A DNA stretch of 64,000 nt, from positions 48,371-112,370 of the forward strand of contig NZ_JSBN01000063.1 in NCBI RefSeq assembly GCF_000797515.1, read 5' to 3'. Position 1 is the first letter of the stretch. Every line of letters starts with the position of its first letter. Below the pieces are notes generated by a model. That model did no database searches and was not told the origin of the DNA. It was given only the letters and a program-made list of their open reading frames with translations. The stretch comes from Sphingomonas sp. Ant H11 (GTDB lineage: Bacteria; Pseudomonadota; Alphaproteobacteria; Sphingomonadales; Sphingomonadaceae). Positions 1 through 9,209 of this stretch are shown here, piece by piece. A program made the translations under genes and the position numbers.

Positions 1-1
1 C

Positions 2-526
2 TTCTATGTCCGCCAGCGCACGCAGGACCTGCTGACGCAAATGGCGGTGACGGTGCAGGGCTATCTTGCGCTCGATCTGGTCAAGAAGAACAATGTCGAG
101 CTGGTGAAGGGGGTCGATCGCGCCTCCACCACCACCGTTTCCGCCTTGCGCACCGCGGTTACGGTGGCGCAGGCGCTGGCCAACCAGAAACTGGTGCTCG
201 ATCAGATCACCGCGCTCAACACGACCACCGCGAACATCATTGATGCGACGGGCAAGCTGCTGAAGTCGCAGACCGCGACCATCCACGAACAGGCCGCCGC
301 CTCGACCATCCCGGTCGAAACGCTGCAGCGCGCCTTCCAGAACATCTATGACACGATGGACGCGATCGACAGCTTCAAGCTGAAAGCGCTCGATTCGATG
401 AAGGCGACGGTCGGCACGCTGTCCAACGAAGTCGAAAAGTCGAAGGGCTATATCGCCCGCGCCGAGGGTGCCGCGCAGAACCGCCTGTCCGGCCCCGACG
501 CCAGCTTCAAGCTGGAAGCGGAGTAG
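2..526 (+). CDS. telA: TelA-family toxic anion resistance protein, C-terminal part
   Basis: The reading frame is already open at the window edge, so this is the 3' end of a gene that begins upstream. The visible 174 residues are helical and polar, with the QDLLTQMAVTVQGYLALDL and KNNVELVKGVDRA stretches that are typical of the TelA/YaaN family near its C-terminus. TelA proteins are cytoplasmic and linked to tolerance of tellurite and other toxic anions and of cell-envelope stress; the biochemical role is not settled. The next gene follows after 6 bp on the same strand, which suggests an operon. Family assignment is firm; function is by family only. Confidence 0.85.
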   Translation, partial: FYVRQRTQDLLTQMAVTVQGYLALDLVKKNNVELVKGVDRASTTTVSALRTAVTVAQALANQKLVLDQITALNTTTANIIDATGKLLKSQTATIHEQAAASTIPVETLQRAFQNIYDTMDAIDSFKLKALDSMKATVGTLSNEVEKSKGYIARAEGAAQNRLSGPDASFKLEAE

Positions 527-532
527 CGCGCG

Positions 533-1225
533 GTGACCGATGTCGATCGCCAGATCGCACGCGCCGGCGAATTGCTCGAGCGCACCCGCGCCGGTCGCGA
601 GGCGCTGGTCAAGCGGCGGCGGCAAGGCACCGCCATCGCCCGACGCCTCACGCTGGCGGCAAGCGCCGACCTCGCGATCGTCGTCGCGGCGATCGCGATC
701 GGCTGGTTCGTGCCGCTCGGCATGGGTGGCGCGCTGCTGGTCGGCGCGTTGCTGGTGGCGGTGACGCTGTTCCTGTTGTTCGCAACGCTGACCCCTGCGG
801 TGCGCGCCGAGCAACTGACGCAAGTCCCGCTGAAAGCGCTGCCGCTGATGACCGAGCAATGGCTCGATACCCAGCGCAAGCTGCTGCCCGCGCCGGCGCA
901 GACATTGGTCGACGGCATCGGCGTGAAGCTGGAAACGCTGTCGCCGCAACTCGCCACGCTCGACGAACGCGAACCCGTCGCCGCCGAAGTGCGCAAGCTG
1001 ATCGGCGAGCAATTGCCCGAACTGCTCAAAGGCTATGCCAAGGTCCCCCCGCCCCTGCGCGGCGTCGCGCGGAACGGCAAGAGCCCCGATGCGCAACTGG
1101 CGGACGCGCTGAAGCTCATCGACGACGAGATCGGCGATATGTCGGCCCAGATCGCGCAGGGGGACCTCGACTCGCTCGAAACGCGTGGCCGGTTTCTGGA
1201 GATCAAGTATCGGGATGAGGTTTAG
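533..1225 (+). CDS. Two-TM membrane protein downstream of telA (XpaC-like position)
   Basis: 230 residues with a GTG start 6 bp after the telA stop. A basic N-terminal helix (residues 1-40) is followed by two adjacent hydrophobic segments (about residues 41-62 and 66-88) and a long soluble C-terminal part rich in Leu, Glu and Ala. This layout matches the small membrane proteins (XpaC-like, 5-bromo-4-chloroindolyl phosphate hydrolysis family) that often sit next to telA. I see no catalytic motif, so XpaC membership is an inference from neighbourhood and topology. It is probably co-transcribed with telA. Confidence 0.65.
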   Translation: MTDVDRQIARAGELLERTRAGREALVKRRRQGTAIARRLTLAASADLAIVVAAIAIGWFVPLGMGGALLVGALLVAVTLFLLFATLTPAVRAEQLTQVPLKALPLMTEQWLDTQRKLLPAPAQTLVDGIGVKLETLSPQLATLDEREPVAAEVRKLIGEQLPELLKGYAKVPPPLRGVARNGKSPDAQLADALKLIDDEIGDMSAQIAQGDLDSLETRGRFLEIKYRDEV

Positions 1226-1386
1226 CGCACAACGGCCCTTGGTCGGATCGTCTCCCCATCCGTTCGTTTCGAGCGGGTTAAGACAAGGTCATCCTGCTTT
1301 AGCCCGGGAAGGCGTGGATTGCTGAAGGACGACCCCGCGCGGTCGGACAAACGCCGTCTTTGCTATGGTTGCCCCTTCTTGCCTGC

Positions 1387-2166
1387 TCAGACCGATAGCG
1401 TCCGCGCGCGTTCGCTCAGGCGTTCGACCGCCGCCGCATGGATGCCGGGCGCGGTCGCCAGCACGCCGAACGCTTGCGCGCGCGGCGTGTTGAAGGCAAG
1501 CGGCGCGCCAAAGGCATCGGTAACCGTTGCCCCCGCTTCCGCCGCGATCAGCGCGGCGGCGGCGACGTCCCATTCATAGCCCCAGCGCAGTGTCGCCACG
1601 AGATCGGCCTCATCCGCTGCCACCATCGCGATGCGCAACGCGATCGAATTGGGCTTCGCCACCGCGACCAGATCGCGGTCGGCCTTGGGCAGGCCATCGC
1701 TTGGCACGCGCGATCCGCTGAACACGCGCCGGTCGCCGACATGGATCGCAGCGCCATTGCGCGTCGCCCCGTGCCCCAAGACCGCCTGCCACACGTCATT
1801 GCGGGCAGGCGCATCCAAAATGCCGATCGTCACCCGGCCGTGCTCGACCAGCGCCACCGACACCGCCCAGCCGTCCCGCCCACGAATAAAGTCCCGAGTG
1901 CCATCGATCGGATCGACCACCCACACCCGCCCGCAGGCGAGACGGTCGGCATTGTCGGCGGTTTCCTCGGACAGCCATCCGGCGTCGGGCAACAACGCGG
2001 ACAACCGCGCGTGGAGCAATGCGTTGACGTCGAGATCGACCTGGCTGACCGGGTCGTTCGGCCCCTTCTCCCAGCGGTGAAAATCGGTGCGCCAATGCCG
2101 CAGCGCCAGCGCCCCCGCCTCCTCGGCGATCGCTGCCACTGCGTCGGCCAGGCCCGCATCAGCCAC
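1387..2166 (-). CDS. Inositol monophosphatase family protein (CysQ/IMPase-like phosphatase)
   Basis: 259 residues, the usual size for the family. The metal-binding signature DPIDGTRDF is present near residue 85, together with the upstream Glu motif WLSEET and the C-terminal motif WDVAAAALIAAEAG. These are the Li+-sensitive, Mg2+-dependent phosphatase landmarks shared by inositol monophosphatase, histidinol phosphatase and 3'(2'),5'-bisphosphate nucleotidase (CysQ); the substrate cannot be fixed from sequence alone. The start is GTG, overlapping the expected stop of the upstream pmbA by 8 bp, so the two genes are probably translationally coupled. Confidence 0.85.
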   Translation of the reverse strand: MADAGLADAVAAIAEEAGALALRHWRTDFHRWEKGPNDPVSQVDLDVNALLHARLSALLPDAGWLSEETADNADRLACGRVWVVDPIDGTRDFIRGRDGWAVSVALVEHGRVTIGILDAPARNDVWQAVLGHGATRNGAAIHVGDRRVFSGSRVPSDGLPKADRDLVAVAKPNSIALRIAMVAADEADLVATLRWGYEWDVAAAALIAAEAGATVTDAFGAPLAFNTPRAQAFGVLATAPGIHAAAVERLSERARTLSV

Positions 2167-3517
2167 TCGCCACCGTCATCCCCTCGATCCTGAGCGTCGG
2201 CACATTGGTACCATAGCGGAATTCCAGGTCGTTCGCGGGCGCAGGTTAAGGAACATATCCTTCAAATTGCCGGCAATGGTGAACTCGGCAACCGGCCCGG
2301 TAATCTCCCCCCGCTCGATCCGGAATCCCGCTGCCCCTCGGCTGTAATCACCGGTAACGCCGTTAACGCCCATGCCGATCAGCTCGGTGACGAACACGCC
2401 GTCGGTGATGTCGGCGATCAAGGTTTCCGGCGGGACATGTCCCGCCGCCATATGCAAATTGCTGGTCGAAACCCCGGGCGCGCCGCTCACGCCGCGCGCG
2501 GCATGGCCGGTCGGCTCGAGCCCCAATTGCCGCGCAGATGCGCTGTCGAGCAGCCAGCGTTCAAGCATCCCCGCCTCAATGATCGCGGTCGGCGACACCG
2601 GCAGCCCCTCGCCATCGAACGGGCGCGAGCGCAGGCCATGCGGGCGGTGCGGATCGTCGAGCACGGTCACGCCGCTCGCAAACACCTGCGTGCCGAGCGC
2701 CTCCAGCAGGAAGCTGGTCTTGCGCGTAATCGCCTGCCCCGAAATCGCCCCGGTCAGATGCCCGAGCAGGCTGGAGCCCACACGCGGATCGAACACCACC
2801 GTCATCGGCCCGCTGGCAAGCCGTCCGGGATTGACGCGGGCGACCGCGCGCTCGCCCGCGCGCGTGCCGATCACCTCGGGCGCTTCCAGCGCGCGCAAGT
2901 GGCGCGCCGAGCTATAGGCATAGTCGCGCACCATCGCCCCGCCCTCGCCCGCCAGTACGCTGGCCGACAGGCCATAACCGGTCGCGGCATAAGCGGCGGC
3001 AAAGCCGTGGCTGGTGGCGAGCGCCCAGATCGAGCGCGAGGCGCTGGCAGAGCCGCCCTCGCTATTGGTGACGCCCGCCACTGCCCGCGCGGCATCTTCT
3101 GCGGCCAGCGCCGCATCGCGCAGCCCCTCGGGGCTGGGCTCGCTGCCACCCTGCGCCAAATCGTCGATATCGAGCAACGGGGGGGGTGCCGTGCATCAGC
3201 CGCTCGGCCGGGGCGAGACCGGCCCAGGCATCCTCGGGTGCCTCGCGCGCCATCGCGATCGCGCGGTCGACCAAAGCGGCAAGGGCACCGTCCGACAGAT
3301 CGGAGGTGGACACGCTCGCCGAACGCTTGCCGACGAACACGCGCAGGCCAAGCTCGGCGCTTTCCGAACGGCCGACATCCTCCAGCGCGCCCAGCCGCAC
3401 CGAAATGTCGAGCGCGGTGTCGGCGGCATACACCGCATCGGCGGCATCGGCCCCGGCAGCGCGCGCGCGGGAGACGATAGCGGCGGCGCGATCGCGCCCT
3501 TGGTCTGGTGTCAACAT
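2159..3517 (-). pseudogene. pmbA: PmbA/TldE metalloprotease-like protein, two frameshifts
   Basis: The N-terminal part (ATG at 3517, starting MLTPDQGRDRAAAIVSRARA) and the main C-terminal part (residues from LLDIDDLAQG onward) lie in different frames. They meet at a run of eight C on the coding strand (3179-3186) where seven would keep the frame. A second shift near 2243-2247 spoils the conserved end: restoring one base gives LRPANDLEFRYGTNVPTLRI and a stop at 2159 that overlaps the next gene. TldD/PmbA (TldE) proteins process peptides such as microcin B17 and CcdA. Apart from the two indels the protein looks complete, so sequencing error is more likely than real decay. Confidence 0.8.
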
Positions 3518-3569
3518 GCCTTTGGACTTAGGAGCGGCAACACGCCCGCGCAACCACGCGCGACCTCGA

Positions 3570-4487
3570 TCAATAGGGCCAGGGCGTGCCCACCACCACA
3601 CAGGCGAGAAACATCAGCAACCCGGCAAAGCGGTTGGAGCGGAAGCGGTGCAGCGCCCCCGCACCATCATCCGGCGACAGGGTCGCGACTTGCCAGGCGA
3701 AATGCCCCGCCACCGGCAGCAATGCGACCAGCGCCAGCCAATCGGGCCGCAACACCCAGATCGCCCCCGCCCACAGCACCAGCGCCGCCAGATAGAACAG
3801 GCCGACGCCCAACCGCACCCGCGCGCCCATCCGCAGCGCCGAGGAGCGCACCCCGATCAGCGCATCATCCTCACGGTCCTGCAGCGCGTAGATCGTGTCA
3901 TAGCCGACCACCCAGCAAATCGACCCGGCATAGAGCAGCAGGCCGGGCGCGGTGAGCGCGCCCATGATGTCGCTCCACCCGACCAATGCCGCCCAGGAAA
4001 AGACGAGGCCCAACCACACTTGCGGCCACCAGGTAATGCGCTTCATGAAGGGATAGGCAGCGACCGGGGCAAGGCTCAGCAGCGCGACCACGCCCGCATA
4101 CAGGGTGAGTTGCAGCAGCACGAGCAACCCGAGCAGGCACAGCACCGCCAGCCACACCCATGCCGCCTTCAACGAGACCGCCCCGCTCGCCAAAGGTCGT
4201 GCGGCAGTGCGCGCCACTTGCCGGTCGAGATCGCGGTCGACAATGTCGTTATACACGCAGCCCGCGCCGCGCATGGCGATGCTGCCGAGCAGCAGCCACA
4301 GGATCAAATCCCAGCGCGACACCGCCCCGCCTGCCAGCGCGACGCCCCACGCCCCCCGGCCAGAACAATAGCCACCACCCGATCGTCGATCGAATCGCGC
4401 CAGCAGCGCAAACGGGCGCACCGCAGCGGGCAACAGGCCGACAAGGCCGCGATGTTCGGTATCGGGGGTAAGATCGGCAGCAGTCAT
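3570..4487 (-). CDS. ubiA: 4-hydroxybenzoate polyprenyltransferase
   Basis: 305-residue polytopic membrane protein of the UbiA family, which attaches the polyprenyl tail to 4-hydroxybenzoate in ubiquinone synthesis. The first Asp-rich motif (NDIVDRDLD) and the second (DREDD) are both visible and bind the Mg2+-diphosphate. The start is ATG at 4487. Residues about 36-46 read RRSGGGYCSGRG where the family has P-I-G-W-W-L-L-F-W-P-G. A missing C near 4385 and an extra G in the run at 4352-4357 explain this exactly: the frame leaves and returns, so the ORF stays open. These are probably two sequencing errors rather than a real variant. Confidence 0.88.
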   Translation of the reverse strand: MTAADLTPDTEHRGLVGLLPAAVRPFALLARFDRRSGGGYCSGRGAWGVALAGGAVSRWDLILWLLLGSIAMRGAGCVYNDIVDRDLDRQVARTAARPLASGAVSLKAAWVWLAVLCLLGLLVLLQLTLYAGVVALLSLAPVAAYPFMKRITWWPQVWLGLVFSWAALVGWSDIMGALTAPGLLLYAGSICWVVGYDTIYALQDREDDALIGVRSSALRMGARVRLGVGLFYLAALVLWAGAIWVLRPDWLALVALLPVAGHFAWQVATLSPDDGAGALHRFRSNRFAGLLMFLACVVVGTPWPY

Positions 4488-4616
4488 GCGCGCTCCATGC
4501 ACCAGCCAGCGGCCGCGCAACAGCCCCGGCGCGCATAGCCTCGACTTCGCCACGCTCCGCGCCGATAGCGGTGCCAAGACCCGAATAAGGGCGCAGTTTT
4601 CCCAAAGGCGGGCAGC

Positions 4617-4775
4617 GTGATCCATCTCTCCGTCGCGATCGGGCGGTTCTTCGAGGCGTTGCTGTGGGCGGTGGCGCGCGGCGTCGGCGTAATGGCGGGA
4701 TGGGCGCTGCTGGGGGTGGTCGGACTTGCCCTGTTCGCCGTGGCGCTGCGGGCGCTGTGGCAGGGACGCAAGTGA
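4617..4775 (+). CDS. Small single-TM hydrophobic protein (52 aa)
   Basis: A GTG-initiated frame of 52 codons lies in the gap between divergent ubiA and rsmE. It encodes VIHLSVAIGRFFEALLW, then a long Ala/Val/Gly/Leu hydrophobic stretch (about residues 17-46), and ends with the basic tail QGRK. The hydrophobic pattern and position 47 bp upstream of rsmE on the same strand make it plausible, but there is no strong ribosome binding site and no recognisable family. It could be a small membrane protein co-transcribed with rsmE, or a chance frame in GC-rich DNA. Confidence 0.4.
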   Translation: MIHLSVAIGRFFEALLWAVARGVGVMAGWALLGVVGLALFAVALRALWQGRK

Positions 4776-4822
4776 ACGCCGCCGATTTGCCAGGCCCCAC
4801 GCCCCTGCTCTAAGGCGCAGCG

Positions 4823-5563
4823 ATGCCCGCCACCCCCGCCTGGCCCCCGCAATCGACCCCGCGGCTGTTCGTCGAGACACCGCTCGGCCTCGGCCCGCTA
4901 CGCGTCGATGGCCCGCAAGCACACTATCTGGTCAGCGTGATGCGGATGAAAGCGGGCGATCCGGTCAAGCTGTTCGACGGCACATCGGGCGAATGGCTGG
5001 GCGTCGCCGCCAGTGTCGGCAAGCGCGACCTCATGCTCGACGTCACCCAAAAGCTGCGCGAGGCCGAGACGGTGCCCGACCTGTGGCTGTGCGCCGCCCC
5101 GATCAAGAAAGGTCGGATCGACTGGGTCGCCGAGAAAGCGTGCGAGCTTGGCGTCGCGCGCCTCGTGCCGGTGCTGACCCGCCGCACGATCGTCGACCGA
5201 TTGAATGGCGAGCGGCTGCGCGCGCATATGATCGAGGCGGCCGAACAATGCGGTCGCACGGCGGTGCCCGAACTGACCGAGCCAGTGAAGCTGTCCGCCC
5301 TGCTGCGCGACTGGCCCGCAGACCGCGCGCTGTTCTTCGCCGACGAAACTGGCGGTGCGCCCGCTTTGGCAGCAATGCGCGCGGCAAGTGGTGCGGCAGC
5401 GATCCTGATCGGTCCTGAAGGCGGCTTCGACGATGACGAACGCGCCGCGATCCGAGCCGTGCCAAGTGCTGTCGCCATCGGCCTGGGCCCGCGCATTCTG
5501 CGCGCGGACACGGCAGCGGCGGCGGCGGTCGCGCTGTGGATGGCCGCGCGCGGCGATTGGTGA
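4823..5563 (+). CDS. rsmE: 16S rRNA (uracil(1498)-N(3))-methyltransferase
   Basis: 246 residues, standard for RsmE, the SPOUT-class enzyme that methylates U1498 of 16S rRNA in the assembled small subunit. An N-terminal PUA-like region (about 1-75) precedes the knotted SAM-binding domain, with the signatures LIGPEGGFDDDE (near residue 195) and LGPRILRADTAA (near 220). All key motifs are intact. In many alphaproteobacteria rsmE lies directly before gshA and between ubiA and gshA, as here, which supports the call. Confidence 0.95.
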   Translation: MPATPAWPPQSTPRLFVETPLGLGPLRVDGPQAHYLVSVMRMKAGDPVKLFDGTSGEWLGVAASVGKRDLMLDVTQKLREAETVPDLWLCAAPIKKGRIDWVAEKACELGVARLVPVLTRRTIVDRLNGERLRAHMIEAAEQCGRTAVPELTEPVKLSALLRDWPADRALFFADETGGAPALAAMRAASGAAAILIGPEGGFDDDERAAIRAVPSAVAIGLGPRILRADTAAAAAVALWMAARGDW

Positions 5564-5626
5564 GGCGCATCGGTAGCTAAACGAAACGCGCTGGCGGGCG
5601 GCCTCAGGCGGCGCTAAGGCGCGATC

Positions 5627-7000
5627 ATGACCACGCGCCCCGAAACCAAAAAGAGCTCTCCCGTGATCGAATCGCGCGACCAGCTCGTCGCCAGCTTCGC
5701 GCGGGGCGAGAAGGCTCCCGATCGCTGGCGGATTGGCACCGAGCATGAGAAGTTCGTCTATGCCGATAGCGATCATCACGCGCCGAGCTACACCGAAAAG
5801 GGCGGCATTCGGGATTTGCTGGACGCGTTGACCGCATTCGGTTGGGAACCCGTGCTGGAAGGCGGCAACGTCATCGCGCTGAACGGCACCGACGGATCGA
5901 TCAGCCTCGAACCGGCCGGCCAGTTCGAACTGTCGGGTGCCCCGCTCGAAAATCTGCACCAGACCTGCGCCGAGACCGGGCGGCATCTGCAGCAGATCAA
6001 GACGATCGGCGACAAATTCGGCATCGGTTTCCTCGGCCTCGGCATGTGGCCCGACAAGACCCGCGCCGAGCTGCCGATCATGCCCAAGGGCCGCTATGCG
6101 ATCATGCTGCGCCACATGCCGCGCGTCGGCAGCATGGGCCTCGACATGATGCTGCGCACCTGCACGATCCAGGTGAACCTCGATTACAGTTCCGAAGCCG
6201 ACATGGTGCAGAAGTTCCGCGTCGGGTTGGCGCTGCAACCGCTCGCCACCGCCTTGTTCGCCAATTCGCCCTTCACCGAGGGCAAACCCAACGGGATGCT
6301 GTCGTACCGCAGCCACATCTGGTCCGACACCGATCCCGCGCGCACCGGCATGTTGCCGTTCGTGTTCGAGGACGGTTTTGGATATGATCGCTACACCGAA
6401 TACGCGCTCGATGTGCCGATGTACTTCGTCTATCGCGACGGTCGCTATCTCGATGCTGCGGGCCTGTCCTTCCGCGATTTCCTGAAGGGCGAATTGTCGG
6501 TCCTGCCCGGCGAGAAGCCGACGCTCGACGACTGGAATGACCACCTCTCCACCGCCTTCCCCGAAGTGCGGCTGAAGACCTTTCTCGAAATGCGCGGGGC
6601 CGATGGCGGCCCGTGGGGGCGGATTTGCGCACTGCCTGCTCTGTGGGTCGGCCTGCTCTACGATCAGGGTGCGCTCGATGCGGCGTGGGATGTGGTCAAG
6701 CACTGGACGATCGAGGAACGCCAGGCGCTGCGCGATGCAGTGCCCAAGCTCGGGCTCGACGCACCGATCGCAGGCGGGCGCACCTTGCGCGCGATCGCGG
6801 GTGAAGTGATCGACATCGCCAGCGCCGGCCTCACCGCGCGGGGCCGCATCGATTCGAGCGGCAGCAACGAAACCGGGTTCCTCGATCCGCTGCGCGAGAT
6901 CGTGCGCAGCGGCAAGGTGCCCGCCGAATTGCTGCTGGAGAAATATCACGGCGTGTGGAACGGCGACGTGTCGAAAGTGTATGACGAGCTGCGGTTCTAG
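5627..7000 (+). CDS. gshA: Glutamate--cysteine ligase
   Basis: 457 residues of the proteobacterial/plant-type glutamate-cysteine ligase family, which makes gamma-glutamylcysteine, the first step of glutathione synthesis. The N-terminal signature RIGTEHEKFVY (near residue 37) and the Gly-rich substrate region LEGGNVIALNGTDGSISLEP (about 79-98) are clear, and the length is normal. It follows rsmE in the same direction after 63 bp. The stop codon overlaps the stop of the convergent marR gene. Confidence 0.95.
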   Translation: MTTRPETKKSSPVIESRDQLVASFARGEKAPDRWRIGTEHEKFVYADSDHHAPSYTEKGGIRDLLDALTAFGWEPVLEGGNVIALNGTDGSISLEPAGQFELSGAPLENLHQTCAETGRHLQQIKTIGDKFGIGFLGLGMWPDKTRAELPIMPKGRYAIMLRHMPRVGSMGLDMMLRTCTIQVNLDYSSEADMVQKFRVGLALQPLATALFANSPFTEGKPNGMLSYRSHIWSDTDPARTGMLPFVFEDGFGYDRYTEYALDVPMYFVYRDGRYLDAAGLSFRDFLKGELSVLPGEKPTLDDWNDHLSTAFPEVRLKTFLEMRGADGGPWGRICALPALWVGLLYDQGALDAAWDVVKHWTIEERQALRDAVPKLGLDAPIAGGRTLRAIAGEVIDIASAGLTARGRIDSSGSNETGFLDPLREIVRSGKVPAELLLEKYHGVWNGDVSKVYDELRF

Positions 7001-7471
7001 CCGCGCTCTGCTTCGCTTCCTGCCTGCGCGGCGTGGGCAAGCGACTCCACGAACTTCGCATTCAAGCGGCCAAGGTCGGCCAAATCATCCTCACTCCAGG
7101 CGGCGAGCGCGCGCGCCAGCAAGCGCTGCCGCGCCGCCGCAACCGAGCGCGCCAGCGCCTCGCCCGCGGGAGCGAGCGTGACCATCCGGATTCGCCGGTC
7201 CGTTTCGCCGGGATCTTGCGATAAGGCCCAATTGTTCGAGCTTCGCAATCTGGCGGCTAACCGTCGTCGAGTCCCGCCCCACCTGATCGGCCAGCGCCGC
7301 CACGCTCAGCGTGCCCCGCGTGGCGATCCCCACCAACAGCGGCACCAGCGCGCGGTCGAGCACCACACCCGCCTCTTTCAGCAACAGGTCCACGCGCTGC
7401 GGGCTGCTGAAAAACCCCAGCAGATCAACGAGCGCGCGAGCGACGGTATCGATACTAGCTGTATTATACAC
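6997..7471 (-). pseudogene. MarR-family transcriptional regulator, frameshifted
   Basis: The N-terminal frame (GTG at 7471) carries the winged-helix DNA-binding region, including LSVAALADQVGRDSTTVSRQ and KLEQLGLI. The rest of the MarR fold (RRIRMVTLAPAGEALARSVA and a C-terminal helix ending EAERG) continues in another frame after a single-base indel near 7217. The joined product is about 157 residues, normal for MarR. It is divergent from a flavin reductase gene with a 37-bp gap, the usual arrangement for a MarR repressor controlling its neighbour. The stop overlaps that of gshA. Confidence 0.75.
7460..7470. promoter_or_regulatory. Short palindrome at marR start, candidate MarR operator or promoter
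   Basis: TGTATTATACA is a perfect odd-length palindrome at the first codons of the marR gene, and its minus-strand reading contains TATAAT. It lies in the short divergent control region shared with the flavin reductase. MarR proteins usually bind such AT-rich palindromes. A -10 box here would also mean that marR mRNA is leaderless or starts at a later codon. This is a suggestion from sequence only. Confidence 0.3.
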
Positions 7472-7508
7472 TCTTTACCTCAAGCCTCCAAAGTGGCATA
7501 AAGGCTGC

Positions 7509-8084
7509 ATGATACACGCATCCCCCACGCTCGTCATCGCCGGCAGTGTAAGACCCCGCCGGATCTCCCCGCAGATTGCGCAATGGATCGCCACGCTGGG
7601 CCGGTCGCAAAAACGACGACACCTTCGAAGTCGTCGATTTGCGCGATTGGCCGTTGCCGATGGATGATGAGGCGGAAATGCCGCAGCGCGCCAGCTACGC
7701 CTCGGCATTGACCCTCGAATGGAGCCGGAAGATCGCCAGCGCGGCTGCGTTTATCTTCGTCACACCGCAATATAATTGGGGTTATCCGGCAGCTCTAAAA
7801 AAAACGCGATCGACCACCTCTACCGCGAATGGGCCGACAAGCCGGTCATGATCGTATCTTATGGCGGGCATGGCGGGGGCAAGGCTGCGGCGCAGTTGCA
7901 GGAGGTGTGCGAAGGGATCGGGATGCGGCCGATCGCTGCGCGGCCCGCGCTGCGCCTGTCACGGACGCAGATCGAGGCCAATTCGGGCGAGATCGACCCT
8001 GCGGAGGCGTTCGCCGGACATATTGAGGACGTGCGCGCGGCACTGGCCGAACTGTCCCGCGCGCGCACTGCGAACACCCAGTAG
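7509..8084 (+). pseudogene. NADPH-dependent FMN reductase family protein, two frameshifts
   Basis: Three frame segments make one protein of about 190 residues: LVIAGSVRPRRISPQIAQWI (FMN-phosphate loop region), then FEVVDLRDWPLPMDDE and FIFVTPQYNWGYPAALK, then NAIDHLYREWADKPVMIVSY. The shifts fall at an A5 run (7609-7613) and an A8 run (7797-7804), so homopolymer error is likely. The motif T-P-Q-Y-N-W-G-Y-P-A-A-L-K-N is diagnostic of the NADPH-dependent FMN reductase/azoreductase flavodoxin-like family. Divergence from a MarR gene suggests redox- or quinone-responsive control. Confidence 0.8.
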
Positions 8085-8218
8085 ACGACCGCATAAAGAG
8101 GAACGACCGGCGTTAGTCACCGTGATGGAATAGCCTCACGCAACGATGATTATTTCTGTCAAAATGTCACATCAACGCGGTATGATCGTCCTTGGTGTTA
8201 CACCTTGGGGGAACGAAC

Positions 8219-8638
8219 ATGGTCGATCATCCGGAACGGATTACCGAGCACTTTGAAGCGGCCTGGAACGCGCATGACATGGTCGCGTTTGGCGCGCTCT
8301 TCCATGCGGATGCCACCTTCGTGAACCGCTATGCGATGTATTGGCGCGGGATCGACCAAATCGTCGCCGGACACCGCTTCATCCATGAGACGATTTACAG
8401 CGACTCGGTATTACGGGTTGATCCGGCGGATGTGGATTGGGTCGGGGAGGACGCGGCCATCCTGCATTTCTGGACTCGGCTCACCGCTGGGGCCGCGCAT
8501 CCTGCTGGCCCCCATGTCGCCGACACGCTGATCCTCGCGATCGCCACGCGCCGCGATGGCGACTGGCGCATCCAGGCAGCCGAAAATGTCACCCTCGCCG
8601 ATCCGACGACCGGCAAGGAGACTTTGCGCGCGGACTGA
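8219..8638 (+). CDS. SnoaL-like / SgcJ-EcaC family protein
   Basis: 139 residues with an NTF2-like cone fold signature: an N-terminal helix (ERITEHFEAAWNAHDMVAFG), the F-H-A-D-A-T-F-V-N motif, and the C-terminal strands DGDWRIQAAENV. This size and pattern match small SgcJ/EcaC or SnoaL-like proteins, which have diverse and mostly undetermined roles. I chose ATG 8219 over the upstream ATG because GGGGGA lies 7 bp before it. A strong intrinsic terminator follows directly, so it is probably a single-gene transcript. Confidence 0.75.
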   Translation: MVDHPERITEHFEAAWNAHDMVAFGALFHADATFVNRYAMYWRGIDQIVAGHRFIHETIYSDSVLRVDPADVDWVGEDAAILHFWTRLTAGAAHPAGPHVADTLILAIATRRDGDWRIQAAENVTLADPTTGKETLRAD

Positions 8639-8673
8639 CTTTCCGAGGCGTATTGTGCTTTTTGAATGGTTTA

Positions 8674-8708
8674 GCCCGGCTTTCCGGCGGGAAAAGCCGG
8701 GCCTTTTT
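8674..8708 (+). terminator. Rho-independent terminator after the SnoaL-like gene
   Basis: A perfect 10-bp stem (GCCCGGCTTT at 8674-8683 with AAAGCCGGGC at 8693-8702), a 9-nt loop and a TTTTT tract at 8704-8708, 35 bp after the stop codon. Confidence 0.92.
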
Positions 8709-8792
8709 CTCATCCAAAAATACCACTTCACAAAAGTGCCTCATAAGTGTCATCATTCTGTAACCGAATGACTCGGTGAGAGGATGAATCCC

Positions 8793-9152
8793 ATGACCAA
8801 AATGATCGCTTTGAGCTTGCTTGTCCTGGCGCCGCTGTCGGCACCGGCAGTGGCGAACCCCACGGCAGCGACACCGTCAACGCAGACTGCTGCCCAAAAT
8901 GCAGATGCCATCTCGGCGCTGGAGACACGGGTTCGGCTCAACCCGGATGATGGCGGACGCCATATCGAACTGGCCGCCGCGTATTTGCGCAGTGGACGCA
9001 CGGCTGAAGCACTGGTCGCCTTCCGTCGCGCCCGCGCGCTTGACAATGAAATGCTGGAAACGCCGACGGGCGACGCGATCTGGTCGCATCAGATTGCCGA
9101 CAGCGTGCTTGCCCGCGCGGCCGCGCGCCCGGTGCAGCTCTCTTCCCGCTGA
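8793..9152 (+). CDS. Secreted TPR-repeat protein
   Basis: 119 residues. Residues 1-22 form a signal peptide (MTKMIALSLLVLAPLSAPAV followed by an A-N-P cleavage region), so the product is periplasmic. A TPR-like helical pair follows (RLNPDDGGRHIELAAAYLRS, then GRTAEALVAFRRARALDNEM). The Shine-Dalgarno GAGAGG abuts the ATG at 8784 but lies 9 bp before ATG 8793, which decides the start. TPR proteins mediate protein contacts; no partner is evident nearby. Confidence 0.7.
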   Translation: MTKMIALSLLVLAPLSAPAVANPTAATPSTQTAAQNADAISALETRVRLNPDDGGRHIELAAAYLRSGRTAEALVAFRRARALDNEMLETPTGDAIWSHQIADSVLARAAARPVQLSSR

Positions 9153-9209
9153 TAGCCTGAACACTGCGGACCCTCGGGGCATCCTCGGATGCCCCGAAAC
9201 CGCGCGGCG

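Noticed and set aside
4898..6949. Long minus-strand open frame opposite rsmE and gshA
   Set aside because: It is antisense to two well-recognised genes, His/Arg/Gly-rich and without any family feature; a GC-rich shadow.
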